Shown in pieces: positions 15,892 to 26,097 of a stretch of 64,000 nucleotides of DNA. Every line of letters starts with the position of its first letter. Positions within the stretch are counted from its first letter, which is position 1. The notes beneath the pieces were generated by a model that saw nothing but the letters and a program-made list of their open reading frames with translations, was not told the origin of the DNA and ran no database searches. This DNA is from Tundrisphaera sp051175315 (GTDB lineage: Bacteria; Planctomycetota; Planctomycetia; Isosphaerales; Isosphaeraceae): contig NZ_CP195100.1 in NCBI RefSeq assembly GCF_051175315.1, forward strand, positions 6,076,001 through 6,140,000. Direction: 5' to 3'. The translations under genes were made by a program, and so were the position numbers.

Positions 15892-18066
15892 ATGCACCTC
15901 CCCGGCGATCGAATCCTCCGGACCGGCCGCGACGCATCCGGACGTCCGCGTCAGTCCCATCGTGCCGCCCGCCCGGGCGTCGAGGGGCTGGAAGGCCGAC
16001 AGCTCATGGCCGCCGACCCGGTGGGCGGCCCGGCCGTCGCCGCCGCGACCCTCACCGCCCAGCTCAATCCGTCCGAGGTGCAGCAGCTCCTGCAGAGGGC
16101 CAGCGCCGCCACCGCCAGCACCGATGCGATCATCGCCATCACCGACCGGGGCGGGCGCGTCCTGGGCGTCCGGGTCGAGAACGGGGTCTCGCCGGAGATC
16201 ACCGGCAACGCCCAGAAGCTGGTCTTCGCCGTCGACGGGGCCCTGGCCAAGGCCCGCACCGGGGCCCTGTTCGGCAACAACCAGGCGCCGCTGACCTCTC
16301 GGACGATCCAGGACATCAGCCAGTCCACGATCACCCAGCGCGAGATCGAGGCCAATCCCAGCATCCAGGACGTCAATTCCAACCTGCGCGGGCCGGGCTT
16401 CGTCGCCCCGCTGGGCATCAAGGCCCACTTCCCGGCCGGCGTCCCGTTCACGCCCCAGGTCGACCTGTTCGAGATCGAGCACACCAACCGCGACAGCATC
16501 CGCCACCCGGGCCCCGACCGCGTGAAGGGGACGGCCGACGACGTCACCCTGCCCAACCGATTCAACGTGGCCCAGGAATTCATCCCCGAGACGATCGCCT
16601 TCGACGGCACCGAGCTGACCGCGCCCGAGTCCTACGGGTTCGTCTCCGGGCTGGAGCCCGACGCCCAGGCGCGAGGGATCGCCACCCTGCCCGGCGGCAT
16701 CCCGATCATCCGCCGGGTCATGGTCGACGGGAAGATGACCTCGATCGTGATCGGCGGGATCGGCGTCTTCTTCCCGGGCACGACCGGCTATGCGACCGAG
16801 GAGAACTCCCGGCTCAACGACTCCTTCTACAATCCCAGGAAGCGCGACCGCTCGGCGGAGGCCGAGTTCATCTCGCTGGCGGCATTGGGAGGAAGCTCGG
16901 CGAAGAATCCCATCACGGGCGCATCGTTGAAGATCGGGGCCCTGGGCAATGTCAAACCGGTCCCGGGGCTCGACCTCAAGCCGTTCGGCCGGATCGACCT
17001 CGTCGGGATCACGCTCGACGTCATCGGCCCGCACGGCAACCAAGGGCCCAGCCTCCTCCTGAAAGAGGCCAAGAAGTTCGGCATCGGCAAGGGCGATCCC
17101 AACGGCGGCACCGACCTGCCGGTCAGCAACGACGTGTCCAATCAGATCTTCTCGTTCACCACGGCGCCCCAGGACACCGCAGTCTATCCCGGCTATGAAA
17201 CCACGTTCGTCGTCCCCGGGACCGGGCAGGTCGACGTCAACCAGAGCGTCGACCCGGCCACCAACACCCGGGGCGGCCGCATCGTCCCCGACGGCTGGCT
17301 GGTCACCCCGCACGGCGGCGACGGGCTGACGGCCGAGGACGTGGTCCAGATCGTCAACCAGGGGATCGCCCGGGCCAACACCACCCGCGCGGCGATCCGC
17401 CTGCCGATCAACCGCCACGCCCGGATGGTGTTCACGGTCACGGACAGAGAGGGCAACATCCTGGGCCAGTACCGGATGCCCGACGCGACCATCTTCTCGA
17501 TCGATGTGGCCACGGCGAAGGCCCGCAACGTCGCCTACTATGCGGACCCGGCCCAGCTCCAGCCGGCCGACCAACTGCCCACGGTCCCGGTGGGCACGGC
17601 GATCACCAACCGGACGGTCCGCTACCTGGCCGAGCCCCGGTTCCCCGAGGGGATTGACGGGTTCCCGCCCGGCCCGTGGTCGATCCTCAACGATGGCGGT
17701 TCGGACCGCTTCACCGGCCTGAACACCGGCCCGGCCCTGCCCGCCTCGGCGTTCCAGAGCGTCCAGGGCTACGACGCCTTCAACCCGGGGACCAACTTCA
17801 AGGACCAGACCGACGTCCTGAACCAGAACGGGATCGTCTTCTTCCCGGGCAGTTCGGCGCTCTACAAGGACGTGGACGGCTCGGGCCGGAAGGTCCTGGT
17901 GGGCGGCCTCGGCGTCAGCGGCGACGGCGTGGACCAGGACGACGTGGTCACCTTCACCGCATCGCTCGGCTTCCGCCCCGAGGCCCCGACCCCGCGTGCC
18001 GACCAGGTCTTCGTCCGGGGCATCCGACTGCCCTACCAGAAGTTCAACCGCCAGCCCAACGTCTGA
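15892..18066 (+). CDS. Secreted protein with two GlcG/HbpS-like domains and LEGRxLM motif
   Basis: 724 residues. The ATG at 15892 follows a strong ribosome-binding site (AGGAGAAAGGG). The N-terminus is basic and contains GLEGRQLMA (32-40), resembling the LEPRxLL-type N-terminal motif of large exported proteins. Two regions resemble the GlcG/HbpS haem-binding fold: about 55-130 (EVQQLLQRA...IIAITDRGGRVLGVRVENG) and about 480-560 (DVVQIVNQGIARA...MVFTVTDREGNILGQYRMPDA). Each is followed by a long loop-rich segment with a conserved VFFPGxxxLY/GY...VGGxGVSGD-like ending. Haem binding or cofactor binding is possible but not shown. Probably extracellular. Confidence 0.72.
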   Translation: MHLPGDRILRTGRDASGRPRQSHRAARPGVEGLEGRQLMAADPVGGPAVAAATLTAQLNPSEVQQLLQRASAATASTDAIIAITDRGGRVLGVRVENGVSPEITGNAQKLVFAVDGALAKARTGALFGNNQAPLTSRTIQDISQSTITQREIEANPSIQDVNSNLRGPGFVAPLGIKAHFPAGVPFTPQVDLFEIEHTNRDSIRHPGPDRVKGTADDVTLPNRFNVAQEFIPETIAFDGTELTAPESYGFVSGLEPDAQARGIATLPGGIPIIRRVMVDGKMTSIVIGGIGVFFPGTTGYATEENSRLNDSFYNPRKRDRSAEAEFISLAALGGSSAKNPITGASLKIGALGNVKPVPGLDLKPFGRIDLVGITLDVIGPHGNQGPSLLLKEAKKFGIGKGDPNGGTDLPVSNDVSNQIFSFTTAPQDTAVYPGYETTFVVPGTGQVDVNQSVDPATNTRGGRIVPDGWLVTPHGGDGLTAEDVVQIVNQGIARANTTRAAIRLPINRHARMVFTVTDREGNILGQYRMPDATIFSIDVATAKARNVAYYADPAQLQPADQLPTVPVGTAITNRTVRYLAEPRFPEGIDGFPPGPWSILNDGGSDRFTGLNTGPALPASAFQSVQGYDAFNPGTNFKDQTDVLNQNGIVFFPGSSALYKDVDGSGRKVLVGGLGVSGDGVDQDDVVTFTASLGFRPEAPTPRADQVFVRGIRLPYQKFNRQPNV

Positions 18067-18162
18067 GGCCCGGCGGGCCGCCCCGGATTCCCTGTCGGCC
18101 CCGTCGCTCGGATGCCGATCGATGTCCCAGGACGATTTCCTCCCAGCCGAGCGGGAAGACCC

Positions 18163-18582
18163 ATGAAAAAGACCATCCTCGGGCTCGCCGTCGCCGCCCT
18201 GGCCGCGTCCGCCCCGGCCGCCCGGGCGGGCGACCACCACCACATCCATACCCCCCGGCACGTGCCCTCACTCCCCCAGACCCACCACCAGGCCGGCCAC
18301 CCGCAGTGCGTCTCGCCGTTGGCCCACCCGTCGGACACCGGCCACTATCGCGGCGGCTACGTAGGCGGCGGCTCGGCCCATCCTGGCGACCACGGCCGCC
18401 GCGTCAATGAAGGCACCTGGGGCTGGGACTACGTCGGCCTTCGGCCCGGCGGCTCGCGGATCTTCAACAACTGGTCCCACGGACGCCGCTACCAGGGCGG
18501 CTACAGCACATACAAGACCGACGGCCCCAAGCCGGTCGAGCACCTGATCGAGACGATCCACGGCGAGAAGGGGAAGGAGTGA
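18163..18582 (+). CDS. Small secreted His/Gly-rich protein
   Basis: 139 residues. MKKTILGLAVAALAASAPAARA is a clean signal peptide. The mature N-terminus is His-rich (DHHHIHTPRH), which could bind metal. A Gly/Tyr-rich region follows (GHYRGGYVGGG, WGWDYVGLRPGGSR, GRRYQGGY). No family recognised. It lies 96 bp after the GlcG/HbpS-like gene on the same strand and is perhaps cotranscribed. Confidence 0.65.
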   Translation: MKKTILGLAVAALAASAPAARAGDHHHIHTPRHVPSLPQTHHQAGHPQCVSPLAHPSDTGHYRGGYVGGGSAHPGDHGRRVNEGTWGWDYVGLRPGGSRIFNNWSHGRRYQGGYSTYKTDGPKPVEHLIETIHGEKGKE

Positions 18583-18605
18583 TCCGGGCCCGAGGGGGCC
18601 GGATC
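18581..18605. terminator. Hairpin between convergent genes
   Basis: GATCCGGGCCC, loop GAG, then GGGGCCGGATC pairs over 10 of 11 positions right at the stop of the small secreted gene. There is no T run. It separates that gene from the convergent esterase gene ending at 18650. Confidence 0.35.
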
Positions 18606-18649
18606 GAACTGCCCCTCCTGCCCCGGCCGGGTCGGCGAGGGGTCATCCC

Positions 18650-19519
18650 TCACCGCTTCACCACCCGGGATGCGAAGTCGAACACGACCGGCGAGGCCGG
18701 GTCGTCGGGCAGGCCGATGTCGGCATTGATCTTGGTGTGGAACGTGTCCTTGCCGGCATAGACGGTCACGGGGACACCCGCCCCCTTCAGCGCCGCCGCG
18801 AACCGCTTCGCCTGGGCGGTCGTGTCCGGGTGTCCGGCGACGTGGAGGATCAGGAACGGGGGGATTCCTTTGTCCCGGGCCACATGGGTCACGGCCGAGA
18901 AGTCGCGATGCTTCGCCGGGTCGTTGCCGAACTTGTGGCGATGGCCATTCGCGCCGGGCAGGGGCAGGCCGTGGACCCGGCACCGGGTCTCCGCGACCTC
19001 GATGATGGCGGGGATGTCGAAGGTGTCGCCGTCGGTCGGGATGCATCCCTTGATGATGTCCAGCGACAGGCCTTCCTTCTTGAGGTAGCGGTCGTCGGTG
19101 CAGATCAGGGCGGCCAGCTGGGCCCCGGCGGAATGGCCCATGACCACGATCCGGGACGGGTCGCCGCCGTGCTCGGCGATGTGGTCGTGGACCCAGCGGA
19201 GGGAGTGGGCCACGTCCCCCACGATCGTCGCCATGTCGACGTCCGGGAGCAGCCGGTAGTCGGTCGACACGAACACGAATCCCCGATCATTGAAGGCCCG
19301 GGGCTTGCTCATGACGGTCGACTTGTCGCCGGCCGTCCAGCCCCCTCCGTGGATCCAGAACAGCACCGGCAACCCCTTCGCGCCGGGCGGCGCGTAGATG
19401 TCGAGCGCCCCCCTGGGATGGGCGGGATCGGCATAGGGGATGTCGCGGCGAATCTCCTGCCCGAGGGCCGGGCAGGCCGTCGCGAGCGCCGCGATCAGCA
19501 AGGCGAGGCGGATCGTCAT
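18650..19519 (-). CDS. Secreted alpha/beta hydrolase (esterase/lipase, BD-FAE-like)
   Basis: 289 residues. Signal peptide 1-20 (ending ALGQ). The oxyanion-hole motif HGGGW (57-61) and nucleophile elbow GHSAGA (S130) place it in the HSL/BD-FAE esterase group. The late histidine is H261 (DTFHTKI), and an Asp such as D231 or D258 could complete the triad. BD-FAE-like enzymes cleave short acyl or feruloyl esters from polysaccharides, and a role in glycan degradation is plausible. The start MTIRLALL is chosen because upstream sequence lacks similarity. Confidence 0.85.
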   Translation of the reverse strand: MTIRLALLIAALATACPALGQEIRRDIPYADPAHPRGALDIYAPPGAKGLPVLFWIHGGGWTAGDKSTVMSKPRAFNDRGFVFVSTDYRLLPDVDMATIVGDVAHSLRWVHDHIAEHGGDPSRIVVMGHSAGAQLAALICTDDRYLKKEGLSLDIIKGCIPTDGDTFDIPAIIEVAETRCRVHGLPLPGANGHRHKFGNDPAKHRDFSAVTHVARDKGIPPFLILHVAGHPDTTAQAKRFAAALKGAGVPVTVYAGKDTFHTKINADIGLPDDPASPVVFDFASRVVKR

Positions 19520-19807
19520 CGGGCGAAGTCCTTCAACGGTGGATCGCGGGACGGGGTCGGGGGTACGAGTCCCCGGCCGGGATGCCCCGCATGCGATCGA
19601 CCCGGCCGGGAGGATTCTTCCAGGACGGGGGGCGTCCTCGCAAGGAGTTCCCGCCCCTCCGGCCGAGGATGGCGGGACTTCGCCACCCTCCGTGACCGCC
19701 GAATCTTCGGATTGACCGATCCGGGGGGAATCCCGATAGTGTCGGCGGATTTGACCCCAGACTTGAGCCGATTTCCGTCGGCCCGATGGTTTATGGAGAG
19801 ACCACCG

Positions 19808-21136
19808 ATGAACGCATTGGATCGTGGCCGAGGGATCGCCCGCTCGATCGTCGTCCTGGCCGTGGCCGGGGCCTCGATGCCCGCCCTCGCCCCCGCGCAG
19901 GGCATCCTGGGCCGAGGTGCGGCGAAGCCGGCCCCCGCCGCCCCGACCACCCCGGCCGCCCTGCCCAAGGCCGCCGGGGCCGAGGCCGAGGCCCACGGGC
20001 TCGTCGAGGTCGCCGTGCCGGCCAATCCGAGCGATCCGATCGCGATCGTCAACAAGGAAGTCATCACTCGCGATCGGCTCGCCTCCGAGTGCGTGGCCCG
20101 CAAGGGCGAGGAGATCCTGGAGACCCTGATCTCCAAGACTTTGATCGACCAGGCGCTACGCGCCCAGAAGATGGAAATCACCGCCGCCGAGATCGACTCC
20201 GAGATCGACTCGATCGCCATGAAGATGGCCGGCGTGACCCGCGACGTGTGGCTCCGCACGCTCGACAAGGAGCGTGGGATCAGCCCGGCGCAATATGCCC
20301 GCGACATCATCTATCCGGCCCTGGCCCTGCGCAAGCTCTCCGAGAAGCGGGTCCAGGTCACCGAGCAGGACCTGAAGGACGCCTTCGAGGCCAACTTCGG
20401 CCCCCGGCTCCGCTGCCGGATCATCATGACCAACGACATGACCAAGGCGAAGGACATCTGGGAGGCGGTCCGGAAGAACCCGGGCGGCTTCGAGAACATC
20501 GCCAAGGAGCGGTCGATGGACACCAGCACCCGCGCCGTGGGCGGGATGCTCCCCGAGCCGATGGCCCGCCACGCCCAGCCCCGTCACGTCTCCGACCGCG
20601 CCTTCGAGCAGCTGGTGGACGGCGACCCCAACGACAAGAACCCGGCCCACAAGCCCAAGGATGGCGACTTCACAGGCCCGATCCAGGTGAATGACGCCGG
20701 TTGGGTCATCGTCCAGCGCGTCGGCGTCGACGGCGGCAATACCGGCAAGACGCTCGCCGAGCCCGACGTCCGCGCCATGCTCACCGCCCAGATGAACGAG
20801 GTGAAGCTCAAGGAGAAGATGGGAGAGGTCTTCCAGGAGCTGATCGCCGCGGCCCACATCGACAACAAGCTCACCGGCCAGGTCAAGCTGGCCCACGAGG
20901 AGAACGAGCCCGGGTTCCGCGAGGGGATGGACCGCAACGTCAAGCTCATGAATGCCGCCGGAGAGACCAAGGCCGTCCCGCCGTCGGGGGCCAAGGCCGT
21001 GACCCCCGCCGCGACCTCGCCCAACGGGACGAGCCGGCCCCCGGCCGGCGTCCCCGCCGATGCCGCCAAGGCCGCCGCCGTCCTCCAGAACGCGATCAAG
21101 GCGGCCCCCCCGGGCACGCCCGCCGCCCGCCGTTGA
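19808..21136 (+). CDS. Periplasmic SurA/PpiC-type peptidyl-prolyl isomerase
   Basis: 442 residues. The ATG at 19808 has GGAGAG 7 bp upstream; an in-frame ATG at 19793 is the alternative. Signal peptide to about residue 31 (PALAPAQG). A SurA-like N-terminal helical segment follows (IAIVNKEVITRDRLASE...LISKTLIDQAL). Then a parvulin-like domain spans about 190-320, with the typical ERSMDTSTRAVGGMLPEPM and DGDFTGPIQVNDAGWVIVQRV stretches. An Ala/Pro-rich tail ends it. It is probably an outer-membrane protein chaperone. A strong terminator follows. Confidence 0.88.
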   Translation: MNALDRGRGIARSIVVLAVAGASMPALAPAQGILGRGAAKPAPAAPTTPAALPKAAGAEAEAHGLVEVAVPANPSDPIAIVNKEVITRDRLASECVARKGEEILETLISKTLIDQALRAQKMEITAAEIDSEIDSIAMKMAGVTRDVWLRTLDKERGISPAQYARDIIYPALALRKLSEKRVQVTEQDLKDAFEANFGPRLRCRIIMTNDMTKAKDIWEAVRKNPGGFENIAKERSMDTSTRAVGGMLPEPMARHAQPRHVSDRAFEQLVDGDPNDKNPAHKPKDGDFTGPIQVNDAGWVIVQRVGVDGGNTGKTLAEPDVRAMLTAQMNEVKLKEKMGEVFQELIAAAHIDNKLTGQVKLAHEENEPGFREGMDRNVKLMNAAGETKAVPPSGAKAVTPAATSPNGTSRPPAGVPADAAKAAAVLQNAIKAAPPGTPAARR

Positions 21137-21458
21137 GACCGGCCTGAGCGGATCGCCCGGTGGTGAAAACAAGGGGGGCGGCATCGGATCACTCCGACGC
21201 CGCCCCCCTTTATATGATGAACCGGATGGCGGCCGGGCGAAGGGGCGGGTCTCGTTGCGATCGTCGGGGCGCCGGTATGGTCCGGTGGCAGTTTCCTTAT
21301 CGGCGATCCGGGCGGGAAAGTTGGGCCGAGTTCGGCCCATGCCCGGAATGCCGACGCGTCGCAGGTGCAACCGCCCCGCCCGGCGAGTATGATGGGTGTC
21401 CGGACGAAACGCCCCGATCGGACGTCGGCCGGACCGGACCGACAGGATAGAGCCAGCG
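21137..21458 (+). other. Intergenic region, 322 bp: terminator then alaC leader
   Basis: No gene. It contains the terminator of the PpiC-type gene (21171-21212) and, further on, a TATGAT hexamer (21388-21393) that could be the -10 of the alaC-led gene run. No convincing -35 box is seen. Frames open here on either strand lack support. Confidence 0.6.
21171..21212 (+). terminator. Rho-independent terminator of the PpiC-type gene
   Basis: AAGGGGGGCGGC-A-TCGGA pairs with TCCGA-C-GCCGCCCCCCTT around a four-base loop (TCAC), with one mismatch, followed by TTTATAT. It starts 34 bp after the stop at 21136. Confidence 0.85.
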
Positions 21459-22700
21459 ATGATCGACCATACGACCCAGCCCGACCCGATCGAAGCCTTC
21501 GACCTCGAGGTCGCCCCGCGCGTCCGGGGGCTGCCCCCCTACCTGTTCGGCAAGATCAACGAGCTGAAATACCGCAAGCGCCGGGCCGGGATCGACGTGA
21601 TCGACCTGGGAATGGGCAACCCGACCGACCCGCCCGAGCCGTGGGTCATCGAGAAGCTGTGCGAGGCGGTCCAGGACTCGCGCAACCACCGCTACAGCGT
21701 GGCCTCGGGCATCTTCAACCTCCGCAAGGAGGTCGCGGCCCGCTACCAGTCGCGGTTCGGCGTCGATCTCGACCCCGAGAACGAGGTCGTCGCCACGATC
21801 GGCTCCAAGGAAGGGTTCAGCCACATGTGCCTGGCCCTGCTGGGGCCGGGCGACACGGCGCTGGTGCCCGCCCCGAGCTTCCCGATCCACGTCCACGCCG
21901 TCGCCCTGGCGTCGGCCAACGTCATCACGCTCGACATCCGCGACCCGGACGCCTACCTGTCCAACATCGCCCGGGTGTGCGAGAGCCTGACGCCCAAGCC
22001 CAAGATCCTGATCATGAACTACCCGCACAATCCGACCTCGGCGGTCGTCGATCGCGGGTTCTTCGAGCAGGTGGTCAAGCTCGCCAAGAAGCACCGGTTC
22101 TTCGTCATGCACGACTTCGCCTACGGCGACATCTCGTACGACGGGGTGCAGGTGCCCAGCTTCCTGGAGGCCGAGGGGGCCAAGGACGTCGGCTGCGAAT
22201 TCACGACCATGTCCAAGGGCTACAACATGGCCGGCTGGCGGGTCGGCTTCGCCGCCGGCAACCGGCAGATGATCTCGGCCCTGAAGGCGATCAAGGGCTA
22301 TTACGACTACGGGCTGTTCCAGGCCGTGCAGATCGCCGCGATCGTGGCCCTGCGGCACGGCGAGGAAGGCCGGCTGGCGCAGGTGGCCGAGTACCAGGCC
22401 CGCCGCGACGTGCTGGTCGACGCCCTCCGCCGCTCCGGCTGGGAGGCCGAGACCCCCAAGGCCGGCATGTTCGTCTGGGCCCAGATCCCCGAGCCCTGGC
22501 GCTCGAAGATGGGCTCCATCGACTTCGCCATGAAGCTGCTGGAGGAGGCCGAGGTCGCCGTCAGCCCGGGCCGGGGCTTCGGCGAGACCGGCGAGGGGTA
22601 TCTCCGCCTGGCCCTGATCGAGAACGAGCAGCGTCTCCGCCAGGCGGTCCGCCAGATCAACCGTTGCCTCAAGCCCGAGAAGGTGGCGGAACGCGACTGA
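21459..22700 (+). CDS. alaC: Alanine-synthesising aminotransferase (AlaC family)
   Basis: 413-residue class I PLP aminotransferase, very close to E. coli AlaC along its length (RLPPYVF-like RGLPPYLF, IDLGMGNPTDPP, TIGSKEGFSHMCLALLGPGD, SFPIHVHAVALA). It makes alanine from pyruvate with glutamate as donor. The PLP lysine is K253 in TMSKGYNMAGWRVG, and the carboxylate-binding Arg region is YLRLALIEN. The start MIDHTTQPD is preferred; a further in-frame ATG at 21396 lacks similarity. It is first in a continuous plus-strand run to 32402. Confidence 0.93.
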   Translation: MIDHTTQPDPIEAFDLEVAPRVRGLPPYLFGKINELKYRKRRAGIDVIDLGMGNPTDPPEPWVIEKLCEAVQDSRNHRYSVASGIFNLRKEVAARYQSRFGVDLDPENEVVATIGSKEGFSHMCLALLGPGDTALVPAPSFPIHVHAVALASANVITLDIRDPDAYLSNIARVCESLTPKPKILIMNYPHNPTSAVVDRGFFEQVVKLAKKHRFFVMHDFAYGDISYDGVQVPSFLEAEGAKDVGCEFTTMSKGYNMAGWRVGFAAGNRQMISALKAIKGYYDYGLFQAVQIAAIVALRHGEEGRLAQVAEYQARRDVLVDALRRSGWEAETPKAGMFVWAQIPEPWRSKMGSIDFAMKLLEEAEVAVSPGRGFGETGEGYLRLALIENEQRLRQAVRQINRCLKPEKVAERD

Positions 22701-22718
22701 TCGCCAGGGAGCGACCCG

Positions 22719-22919
22719 ATGGACTGCCTCTTCTGCGACCGCCCGCTCGAATGCGACGGCTGCGGCGAGCCCTACGAGCCGCGCGGCCGGGCCGAATACG
22801 AGGCCCTGGGGCGGGTCGAGGTGCCGGTGGCCTGCCCGTCCTGCGGCGCGGTCCTGGTCTGCCACTGGTGCCGCGCGCCGTATGATGGCGAGGACGGCGG
22901 CGGCCCGGCCGGCGATTGA
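22719..22919 (+). CDS. Small tetra-CxxC zinc-ribbon protein, 66 aa
   Basis: 66 residues with four CxxC knuckles (C3/C6, C12/C15, C39/C42, C48/C51), enough for two zinc sites. It lies 18 bp after alaC and 77 bp before the first Hsp70 gene, in the same direction. Function unknown. Double zinc ribbons of this size often act as protein- or nucleic-acid-binding adaptors. Confidence 0.7.
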   Translation: MDCLFCDRPLECDGCGEPYEPRGRAEYEALGRVEVPVACPSCGAVLVCHWCRAPYDGEDGGGPAGD

Positions 22920-22996
22920 TCCGGGCGGCCGGCCAACAATCCCGGCCGCCCGACGAACAGCGATGAGAACCCGAGACGCCCCCGGAGAATCCAGCC

Positions 22997-24661
<1,665 letters not shown>

Positions 24662-24687
24662 ACCCAACTCCAGCGAGGCCAAGCCCG

Positions 24688-25377
24688 ATGGCCACCGCAT
24701 CTTCCACCGGCAACACCCATCTTCAAGCACCCACCGGGGAGATCCGTACCCTGATCCGTGGCGTGGGTTGGGAAGGATACGAAGCCCTCCTGGATTGGTT
24801 CGGCGACGACAGTCCTCGCCTGTCTTACGCTCGCGGGAATGTGGAATTCATGTCGCCACTCAACCGTCACGAACGCGGCAAGAAATATCTCGGTTTCATG
24901 ATCGAGACCATTGCCGAGGAGACGGGCCTGGATTTCGCCTCATTCGGATCGACGACTCTCAGAAGGCGGGACATCGATTGCGGACTCGAAGCCGACGAAT
25001 GCTATTATTTTGCCGGCATGGAGCACCTAAGCAACACCGACCGAATCGACCTGGAAGTCGAACCTCCGCCCGACCTTTGCCTGGAAATCGAGATCACGAA
25101 CAGCCTGCTGCCCAAGCTCGAAATCTATGCTCTCATCGGAGTTCCCGAGATCTGGCGATTCGACGGCAAGTCGATCACCATCTTCCGACTCGGCCTCGAA
25201 TCTCGATATGTTGCAACGGAGAGGAGCCTTCACCTGCCCTTCGTGCCCTTCGAGGATCTTCGGCGTTTCCTGGCGGAATCGGGGGCCGAACCGGAGTTGA
25301 CCTGGCGGCGTCGGTTTCGGGCCTGGGTGCGCGAGGTCCTCGTTCCGCTCCATCGCGACCATCCCCCGGGGAAGTGA
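24688..25377 (+). CDS. Uma2-family (DUF820) endonuclease-like protein, copy 1
   Basis: 229 residues. PD-(D/E)xK-type fold: LSYARGNVEFMSP, DFASFGSTTLRRRD, then the catalytic core PPPDLCLEIEITNSLLPKLEIYALIGVPEIWR, with an ExE pair and following lysine. Uma2 proteins are mostly uncharacterised putative nucleases, abundant in cyanobacteria and planctomycetes. The gene looks less GC-rich than its neighbours and uses more A/T-ending codons (see 24990-25150), a possible sign of later acquisition. It is paralogous to the next gene and 26 bp after the Hsp70 gene. Confidence 0.9.
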   Translation: MATASSTGNTHLQAPTGEIRTLIRGVGWEGYEALLDWFGDDSPRLSYARGNVEFMSPLNRHERGKKYLGFMIETIAEETGLDFASFGSTTLRRRDIDCGLEADECYYFAGMEHLSNTDRIDLEVEPPPDLCLEIEITNSLLPKLEIYALIGVPEIWRFDGKSITIFRLGLESRYVATERSLHLPFVPFEDLRRFLAESGAEPELTWRRRFRAWVREVLVPLHRDHPPGK

Positions 25378-25385
25378 CGTCGATC

Positions 25386-26093
25386 ATGGCCACCGCCCTC
25401 AAAGACAGCAGTCCAGCGACCCCGGCCCCGGCCGGGCCGGCGATCGGCGAGCGCCGCTTCCTCCTCCGCAACCTCGGCTGGTCCGGCTATGAGGCCCTGC
25501 GGGCCTTGATCGGCGACGGCTCGACGCGGGTCAATTATGCGAACGGGGATGTGGAGCTGATGTCGCCGATCTCGCATCATCATGAACGGTTCAAATCGCT
25601 CCTCGGCTTCATGGTCCTGGCTCTCACCGAGGAGCTTCGGATCCGGAGGAACGTGCTCGGTTCGACCACCTTCAAGAAGCGGCTCGCGGATCGTGGCCTG
25701 GAGCCTGACGAATCCTTCTACCTGGCCAATGCCGGGCGGATCCGGGACCAGGATCGAATCGATCTCGATGTCGACCCGCCGCCCGATCTTTGCATTGAGG
25801 TGGAGATCACGAACAGCCTGCTCGACAAGTTGGACATCTACGCCGCCATCGGCGTGCCCGAGATCTGGCGTCACGACGGCGATCAGCTCTCGGTGCTCAC
25901 GCTCAACCGCGACGGGCGGTATGTCGCGACGGGGGAAAGTGCATCCTTCCCCTTTCTCCCCCTCGATGGCCTGACTCGCTTCCTCCGCGATTACAATCCC
26001 GCGGAAGAGACCCAGTGGGGACTGGATTTCCGCACCTGGGTCCGCGAGGTGGTCGCTCCTCTCCGCCAGCAGGCCGGGCCGGGGCCGGGGTAA
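25386..26093 (+). CDS. Uma2-family (DUF820) endonuclease-like protein, copy 2
   Basis: 235 residues, 8 bp after copy 1 and clearly its paralogue: LLRNLGWSGYEALRALIGD, VNYANGDVELMSPISHHHERF, RRNVLGSTTFKKR, PPPDLCIEVEITNSLLDKLDIYAAIGVPEIWR. Base composition is nearer the local norm than copy 1, so the two have diverged. The stop is only 4 bp before the Hsp70-VWA gene, implying cotranscription and probably coupling. Confidence 0.9.
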   Translation: MATALKDSSPATPAPAGPAIGERRFLLRNLGWSGYEALRALIGDGSTRVNYANGDVELMSPISHHHERFKSLLGFMVLALTEELRIRRNVLGSTTFKKRLADRGLEPDESFYLANAGRIRDQDRIDLDVDPPPDLCIEVEITNSLLDKLDIYAAIGVPEIWRHDGDQLSVLTLNRDGRYVATGESASFPFLPLDGLTRFLRDYNPAEETQWGLDFRTWVREVVAPLRQQAGPGPG

Positions 26094-26097
26094 TCGC

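Noticed and set aside
15763..18261. Long minus-strand open frame antisense to the GlcG/HbpS-like gene
   Set aside because: High Gly/Arg/Asp shadow composition, with no family motifs. The plus-strand frame has a ribosome-binding site, an export motif and recognisable domains.
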